A stretch of 64,000 nucleotides of DNA from Pandoraea eparura (GTDB taxonomy: Bacteria; Pseudomonadota; Gammaproteobacteria; Burkholderiales; Burkholderiaceae). Positions 59,725-64,000 of this stretch are shown here, in pieces. The first letter of the stretch is position 1. The number at the start of each line of letters is the position of its first letter. Location: the NCBI RefSeq assembly GCF_902459725.1, contig NZ_CABPSH010000002.1, forward strand, positions 372,001 through 436,000. Direction: 5' to 3'. The notes under the pieces are model-generated. The model made no database searches, was not told the origin of the DNA, and saw only the letters and a list, made by a program, of their open reading frames with translations. Both the position numbers and the translations under genes were made by a program.

Positions 59725-60714
59725 ATGACCTCTGCCGCCCCCTTTGCCTGTGCCCCGCTACTCAAAATCATCGCCCGCGGGGCGAAAGGCGCCCGGGCAC
59801 TGGACGCCGACGAGACGCGCACCCTGTTCGACGCCATCCTTGCCGAGCGCGTGGCCCCGGCGGAGCTGGGCGGGGTTCTGATCGCCTACCGCATCAAGGG
59901 CGAGACGCCGGTCGAACTGCGCGCGATGCTCGACGCCGCGCACGCGACGTTCACACCGCTCATCGCCCCTGCCGATGCTCCGCCGCCGGTGCTGCTGCCC
60001 AGTTACAACGGGGCCCGCAAGCAACCGAATCTCACGCCGCTGCTCGCGCTGCTGCTCGCCCGCGAGGGCATTCCGGTACTCGTGCATGGTCAGCATCACA
60101 GCGGCGCGAATCGCGTGGGTTCACAAGCGATCTTTGCCGCGCTGGGTCACGCGGCCTGTCAATCGGCGGACGAGGCCGAGGCGGCTTTGCGCACGCGTCG
60201 CGTCGCCTACCTGCCGATCGCGGCGCTTTCCCCCGCACTGGAGCGGCTGCTGGAGATGCGTGCCGCGCTGGGCGTGCGTAACTCCGGCCATACCGTCGTG
60301 AAGTTGTTACAGCCGTTTGCCGGCCCGGCGTTGCGGCTCGTGAATTACACCCATCCGGAATATCGGGAGACGCTCAGCGAGATGTTTGCCGTGGCGGCCA
60401 ACAGCCCGGCACCGGGCGTACTGCTCGCGCGTGGCACGGAAGGCGAGCCGGTCGCGGATGCCCGCCGCCAAGCCGCCATTGACGGCTTTTCGGACGGAAC
60501 CTACCAGCTATGGCAAGCCGCGGAAGAGGGGGCCACGGGCACGCCGCCGATGCTGCCGGCCGCTGACGCGACGGCCACCGCACGGTGGATCGAAGCCGTG
60601 CTGGCCGGCAACATTGCCGTGCCCGCACCGATCGCCCGGCAAGTCGAGGTGATTCGCCAGGCGCTCGGACGCGTCAGTCGGTCGATGCCATGCGGGTCGC
60701 CTGCCACGAGATAA
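59725..60714 (+). CDS. ybiB: YbiB-type DNA-binding protein (TrpD2 family)
   Basis: A 329-residue member of the anthranilate-phosphoribosyltransferase-like YbiB/TrpD2 family. Family features include the N-terminal helical TFDAILAERVAPAELGGVL-like segment (here residues 32-50), VLLPSYNGARKQPNLTPLLA near residue 92, and VLVHGQHHSGANRVGSQ. The PRPP-binding loops of true TrpD are degenerate. E. coli YbiB binds nucleic acid and is SOS-linked, with no known enzyme activity. Its last 41 bases overlap the convergent NTF2-like gene. Confidence 0.88.
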   Translation: MTSAAPFACAPLLKIIARGAKGARALDADETRTLFDAILAERVAPAELGGVLIAYRIKGETPVELRAMLDAAHATFTPLIAPADAPPPVLLPSYNGARKQPNLTPLLALLLAREGIPVLVHGQHHSGANRVGSQAIFAALGHAACQSADEAEAALRTRRVAYLPIAALSPALERLLEMRAALGVRNSGHTVVKLLQPFAGPALRLVNYTHPEYRETLSEMFAVAANSPAPGVLLARGTEGEPVADARRQAAIDGFSDGTYQLWQAAEEGATGTPPMLPAADATATARWIEAVLAGNIAVPAPIARQVEVIRQALGRVSRSMPCGSPATR

Positions 60715-61057
60715 GGTGCCATTCGTCGGCCTCGAGCACGTGCACGGCCGTGTAGGCCATCTGCGATTCCAGCGATCCGGTGGCGGTTTCCAGCTCCACC
60801 TTCAGCTTGCCGGTGACGACCACGGTGTCGCCGAACTGGCGCAACTCCTGTGCCCGGATATCGATGTCGAGGTAACGGCGGCGGCCCGAGGTGAGCGCGT
60901 CGAGGAATTCGCGCTTCGATTCGCGTTTGCCGTTCGAATGCACATAGTGGAGGCCGTCGGCCAGGAGGGCGTCGAGCTGTTCGACATCCCCCTCGACCAT
61001 CGCGTCAAAGCGCGCCGATTCGCGTTCGCGTACCGCGTCAATGTGCTTTCCCGCCAT
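60674..61057 (-). CDS. NTF2-like/SnoaL-type protein (DUF4440-like)
   Basis: A 127-residue small alpha+beta barrel protein. It has the NTF2-like pattern VRERESARFDAMVEGDVEQL, then LLADGLHYVHSNGKRESKRE and a C-terminal HVLEADEWHLISWQATRM. Such proteins may be steroid isomerase-like, polyketide cyclase-like or purely structural, and no substrate is evident. ATG 61057 (MAGKHIDAV) was chosen. Its 3' end overlaps ybiB on the opposite strand by 41 bases. Confidence 0.8.
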   Translation of the reverse strand: MAGKHIDAVRERESARFDAMVEGDVEQLDALLADGLHYVHSNGKRESKREFLDALTSGRRRYLDIDIRAQELRQFGDTVVVTGKLKVELETATGSLESQMAYTAVHVLEADEWHLISWQATRMASTD

Positions 61058-61216
61058 GTCGACCTCCCGTCGTCGTCGCCCCAAACGCTCGCGGCTTGGG
61101 TTGCAATTTACACCATCCGCGTGACGTTTGCGCCAGTGACTTCCCCCGTTTGACGGGGGGTGCTGGAAAACCCCGAGACAGCGGAAACTTCCCGCCCGGT
61201 AAGGGTTCTAACGTCT

Positions 61217-61243
61217 TTAGCACTCATCTGGAGAGAGTGCTAA
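61217..61243 (+). promoter_or_regulatory. Perfect CIRCE element (HrcA operator) over the rpoH promoter
   Basis: TTAGCACTC (61217-61225), nine bases, GAGTGCTAA (61235-61243) matches the CIRCE consensus at all 18 arm positions. It stands 35 bp before the rpoH start and overlaps an extended -10 promoter. Confidence 0.93.
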
Positions 61244-61246
61244 AAT
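61238..61246 (+). promoter_or_regulatory. Extended -10 promoter of rpoH inside the CIRCE
   Basis: TGCTAAAAT (61238-61246) is an extended -10 element (TGnTATAAT) that shares six bases with the right CIRCE arm. A transcript would start near 61253, giving a leader of about 26 bases. Bound HrcA would therefore block it. Confidence 0.6.
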
Positions 61247-61278
61247 GCTTTCCCAGAGGCTAACCAGGAGTCTGCCAC

Positions 61279-62217
61279 TTGAGTACTGCCGCCACTTTGC
61301 ATCCGACGACGCCGGCCACCGGCACGGCGCCGACTTCGCGTGCCCTTACGCTTGCCCCGTCGGCGTTGATGCTGCCGGGCAGTCTGGGCAATATCGAGAG
61401 CTACATTCAGGCTGTCCACCGCATTCCGCTGCTGAGCGCCGAGGAAGAGCAGTCGCTCGCCAAGCGTCTGCGTGAGAACGACGACCTCGAAGCCGCTCGC
61501 CAGCTCGTGCTCTCGCACCTGCGTCTGGTGGTGTCGATCGCGCGTAACTACCTCGGCTACGGTCTGCCGCACGCCGACCTGATCCAGGAAGGCAACATCG
61601 GCCTGATGAAGGCCGTCAAGCGCTTCGATCCGACCCAGGGGGTGCGACTCGTGTCGTATGCCATGCACTGGATCAAGGCCGAGATTCACGAGTATGTGCT
61701 GCGCAACTGGCGCACGGTCAAGGTCGCGACGACCAAGGCCCAGCGCAAGCTGTTCTTCAATCTGCGTAGCCAGAAGCAAGGCCTGCAGGCGTTCACGCCG
61801 GACGAGATCGATCAGGTCGCCCGCGATCTGAACGTCAAGCGCGAAGACGTCATCGAGATGGAAACGCGCATGTCGGGCGGCGACATCGCCCTGGAAGGTC
61901 ACAGCGACGACAGCGACAGCGCAAGCTTCGCTCCCATCGCTTACCTGGCCGACTCGCACCAGGAGCCAACCGCCGTGATCGCCGCGCGCGAGCGCGATCA
62001 CCTGCAAAGCGACGGCCTGCAAACCGCACTCGGCCGTCTCGACGCACGCAGCCGCCGCATTATCGAAGCGCGCTGGCTGTCGGTGGCCGACGACGGCAGC
62101 GGCGGTGCCACGCTGCACGAACTGGCGGACGAATTCGGCGTGTCCGCCGAGCGCATCCGACAGATCGAAGTCGCCGCGATGAAGAAGATGAAGGGCGCGC
62201 TGCAAGCCCTCGCCTAA
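61279..62217 (+). CDS. rpoH: RNA polymerase sigma-32 (heat-shock) factor
   Basis: A 312-residue sigma-32. Region 2 has LRLVVSIARNYLGYGLPHAD and LIQEGNIGLMKAVKRFDPTQ followed by GVRLVSYAMHWIKAEIHEYV. The RpoH box is QRKLFFNLRSQKQG near residue 155. Region 4 shows LHELADEFGVSAERIRQIEV near the end. The start is an unusual TTG at 61279, supported by AGGAG eight bases upstream; the next ATG (61369) would remove conserved sequence. It drives heat-shock genes. A perfect CIRCE over its promoter places it under HrcA as well. Confidence 0.96.
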   Translation: MSTAATLHPTTPATGTAPTSRALTLAPSALMLPGSLGNIESYIQAVHRIPLLSAEEEQSLAKRLRENDDLEAARQLVLSHLRLVVSIARNYLGYGLPHADLIQEGNIGLMKAVKRFDPTQGVRLVSYAMHWIKAEIHEYVLRNWRTVKVATTKAQRKLFFNLRSQKQGLQAFTPDEIDQVARDLNVKREDVIEMETRMSGGDIALEGHSDDSDSASFAPIAYLADSHQEPTAVIAARERDHLQSDGLQTALGRLDARSRRIIEARWLSVADDGSGGATLHELADEFGVSAERIRQIEVAAMKKMKGALQALA

Positions 62218-62278
62218 CCCATCGATCGAATCCGCGTGTGGCAATGCGACACATTGCCACACGCGACGGCCGACAACG

Positions 62279-62306
62279 AAACCCCGTGAAACTCACGGGG
62301 TTTTTT
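62279..62306 (+). terminator. Rho-independent terminator after rpoH
   Basis: ACCCCGTGA (62281-62289) and TCACGGGGT (62293-62301) form a 9-bp stem with a 3-base loop, followed by six T. Confidence 0.93.
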
Positions 62307-62344
62307 ATTGGACTTCGAAAGTTCACGCATCATTTGCGCCGGAT

Positions 62345-62386
62345 TTGATGCATCGCAAGGTCGTGCGCGGGCGCGATCGATAGAAT
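62345..62386 (+). promoter_or_regulatory. FNR-like site and -10 box upstream of cydPA (distal promoter)
   Basis: TTGATGCATCGCAA (62345-62358) matches the FNR/ANR consensus TTGAT-N4-ATCAA at 8 of 10 positions. TAGAAT (62381-62386) is a 5/6 match to the -10 box. With a start near 62393 the FNR-like site is centred at about -41.5, the class II activator position. The leader to cydP would be about 240 bases. Confidence 0.5.
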
Positions 62387-62546
62387 CGATGCGTACGTGG
62401 CCATGCTGCGTGCATGGGACGGCCCGGGGGCCGTTCGCTGCGCCGGACCCTTGTCTCGAATCCATTTCTCGTCGGCCGTCTTCCCTGACGGCGGAACTGC
62501 ATCGAACGGGTGTCACCTGCGTGTCATCCGCCCCCCGCGCCGCGGT

Positions 62547-62574
62547 TTGACATTTTCAAGCGATAAGGCAAAAT
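62547..62574 (+). promoter_or_regulatory. Proximal promoter candidate of cydPA
   Basis: A consensus -35 TTGACA (62547-62552) is followed after 16 bases by CAAAAT (62569-62574), a 4/6 match to the -10 box. It lies about 60 bp before cydP. The rest of the 416-bp gap from 62218 holds the rpoH terminator and the distal FNR-like promoter. Confidence 0.4.
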
Positions 62575-62633
62575 GCGCCGAAAGTCGACGCTGTTTCCAA
62601 CACAACGACTTTCGATGCCAGGAGCCGTCACGG

Positions 62634-62945
62634 ATGGACACCCACTCTCCTAGCAGTCTGAAACCGCCCGCCACGGCCGCGCCTGTCGCGGCGTCGCGTC
62701 CCGCTATCGCCGTCTGGGCGATCCGGCGCTGGCGCAACCGCCCGTCCCGCTTCATGTTCGAAATCCTGATCGTCCTCGCGATCAAGGTAGCACTCCTTTT
62801 CATTCTGAAGCACGCGTTCTTCGACGCGCCGATGGCCAAGCACATGCAATTGCCACCGGATGTCGTGGCGCGCGCCCTGATCGGGCCGCAAGCCGTCGAA
62901 GCGCCATCCCCCACCCCAAGTCAAGGTGTCCGCCATGATCAGTAG
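62634..62945 (+). CDS. cydP: Cytochrome bd oxidase small subunit/assembly protein, CydP family
   Basis: A 103-residue protein with one hydrophobic helix at about residues 45-60 ([20 protein letters not shown]), preceded by an Arg-rich [15 protein letters not shown] Pro/Thr-rich start and tail flank it. Small proteins of this kind precede cydA in Burkholderiales and are annotated as CydP. The role in the bd oxidase is not well defined. A GGAGCC stretch precedes the ATG at 62634. Its stop overlaps the cydA start by 11 bases. Confidence 0.82.
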   Translation: MDTHSPSSLKPPATAAPVAASRPAIAVWAIRRWRNRPSRFMFEILIVLAIKVALLFILKHAFFDAPMAKHMQLPPDVVARALIGPQAVEAPSPTPSQGVRHDQ

Positions 62946-64000
62946 CGAAGTCGTCGACCTCTCGCGCCTGCAGTTCGCCATAACGGCGTTGTATCACTTC
63001 CTGTTCGTCCCACTCACCCTGGGCCTGTCCTGGCTGCTTGTCATCATGGAGTCGGTCTACGTGATGACCGGCAAGCCGGTCTACAAGGACATGACCCAGT
63101 TCTGGGGCAAGCTCTTCCTGATCAACTTCGCGATGGGCGTGACCACCGGTCTCACGCTCGAATTCCAGTTCGGCACCAACTGGGCTTACTACTCGCACTA
63201 CGTCGGTGACATCTTCGGCGTGCCGCTCGCGATCGAAGGCCTGATGGCGTTCTTCCTCGAAGCGACGTTCGTCGGCCTGTTCTTCTTCGGCTGGAACAAG
63301 CTCTCGCGCATTGGCCACCTTGCCACCACGTTCGCGGTGGCCTTGGGCTCGAACCTGTCGGCGCTGTGGATTCTCGTGGCCAACGGCTGGATGAACAATC
63401 CCGTCGGCGCGCACTTCAACTACGAGACCATGCGCATGGAGCTCACGAGCATCTGGGACGTGATCTTCAACCCGGTGGCCCAGGTGAAGTTCGTGCACAC
63501 GCTCTCGGCCGGCTATGTGACCGCCGCCATGTTCGTGCTCGGCATCTCCGCGTGGTATCTGCTCAAGCGCCGTGACGTGCCGTTCGCGCTGCGCTCCTTC
63601 GCCGTCGCGGCGGGCTTCGGTCTGGCCTCGACGCTGTCGGTCATCGTGCTGGGCGACGAATCGGGCTACACCACGGGCGAGGTGCAGAAGGTCAAGCTCG
63701 CCGCCATCGAAGCGGAATGGGAGACGGCCAAGCCGCCCGCATCGTTCACACTGTTCGGCTTGCCGAACCAGAAGGAAGCGCGCACCGACTATGCAGTGAA
63801 GATTCCCTGGGCGATGGGCCTGATCGCTACGCGCTCGATCGACACGCCCGTGATCGGTCTCACGCAATTGCGCGACGAACACAAGGAGAATATCCGGCGT
63901 GGCATGCTCGCGTTCGCGGCGCTCGAGAAGCTGCGTGGCGGCGATACCTCGCCAGCCGTACGCGCCGAATTCGACAAATACAAGGACGATCTCGGCTACG
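62935..64000 (+). CDS. cydA: Cytochrome bd ubiquinol oxidase subunit I (3' truncated by window)
   Basis: The first 355 codons of CydA are visible. Subunit I of the bd quinol oxidase reduces oxygen to water. The start [20 protein letters not shown] closely follows E. coli CydA. Haem ligand His21 is in [33 protein letters not shown] and [20 protein letters not shown] are strongly conserved, and [13 protein letters not shown] holds a second haem histidine near residue 187. The Q-loop for quinol oxidation is present, with [11 protein letters not shown] near residue 252. No frameshift is seen before the window end. CydB is expected beyond the right edge. Confidence 0.97.
   Translation, partial: MISSEVVDLSRLQFAITALYHFLFVPLTLGLSWLLVIMESVYVMTGKPVYKDMTQFWGKLFLINFAMGVTTGLTLEFQFGTNWAYYSHYVGDIFGVPLAIEGLMAFFLEATFVGLFFFGWNKLSRIGHLATTFAVALGSNLSALWILVANGWMNNPVGAHFNYETMRMELTSIWDVIFNPVAQVKFVHTLSAGYVTAAMFVLGISAWYLLKRRDVPFALRSFAVAAGFGLASTLSVIVLGDESGYTTGEVQKVKLAAIEAEWETAKPPASFTLFGLPNQKEARTDYAVKIPWAMGLIATRSIDTPVIGLTQLRDEHKENIRRGMLAFAALEKLRGGDTSPAVRAEFDKYKDDLGY

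Overview
The window is a GC-rich chromosomal segment from a beta-proteobacterium, most likely a Burkholderiaceae member; Pandoraea is my best guess, made from gene order and protein style without any search. Supporting signs are the block kdsD-kdsC-lptCAB-rpoN-hpf-ptsN-hprK-rapZ, the order lolB-ispE-tRNA-Gln-prs-rplY-pth, a CydP-type small gene before cydA, and frequent GTG or TTG starts. Both ends are cut: the left end lies inside uvrA and the right end inside cydA.

Region by region. 1-6 kb: uvrA 3' end, a PerM-type permease, and a self-contained operon of a YheO/DauR-like regulator, a PLP dehydratase and RidA. 5.9-13.8 kb: a phosphonate catabolism island. A GntR regulator, phosphonoacetate hydrolase (phnA), phosphonoacetaldehyde dehydrogenase (phnY), a Na/Pi symporter and a PhnZ-like HD oxygenase run leftward, and the aminotransferase phnW runs divergently. 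13.9-29.3 kb is accessory: DUF488, an MFS exporter, purU, a Nudix protein, an 829-residue dimethylglycine/sarcosine-dehydrogenase-like enzyme, the phosphonate importer phnCDE behind a good Pho-box candidate, a D-amino-acid-dehydrogenase/RidA operon whose first gene is a fused remnant, an XRE-cupin regulator with a striking operator, a DeoR regulator, a LysE exporter and apt. 29.5-64 kb is mostly housekeeping: a Kef-type antiporter, Kdo and LPS transport, sigma-54 with the nitrogen PTS, mutY/mutM, a TPR protein, lolB, ispE, prs, rplY, pth, coaD, rsmD, a NodIJ-type ABC exporter, paired M16 peptidases, ftsY, argO, maiA, ybiB, rpoH and cydPA.

The parts fit together as follows. PhnCDE would import phosphonates. 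PhnW, PhnY and PhnA would convert 2-aminoethylphosphonate through phosphonoacetaldehyde and phosphonoacetate to acetate and phosphate. The PhnZ-like enzyme suggests a second, oxidative C-P cleavage route, but its usual hydroxylase partner is not visible here. The Na/Pi symporter sits in the same transcription direction and overlaps the PhnZ-like gene, so it may balance the phosphate released.

The least expected structural signal is that every convergent gene boundary with more than about 50 bp of spacer holds a short tandem array (7-, 14-, 9- and 9-bp units), three of the four beside a clear hairpin. Related 9-bp in-frame expansions occur inside nodJ and ftsY. Regulatory signals worth attention are a perfect CIRCE over the rpoH promoter, a probable leaderless autoregulated regulator gene, phased TTGCAA palindromes, and an FNR-like site placed in class II geometry before cydPA.
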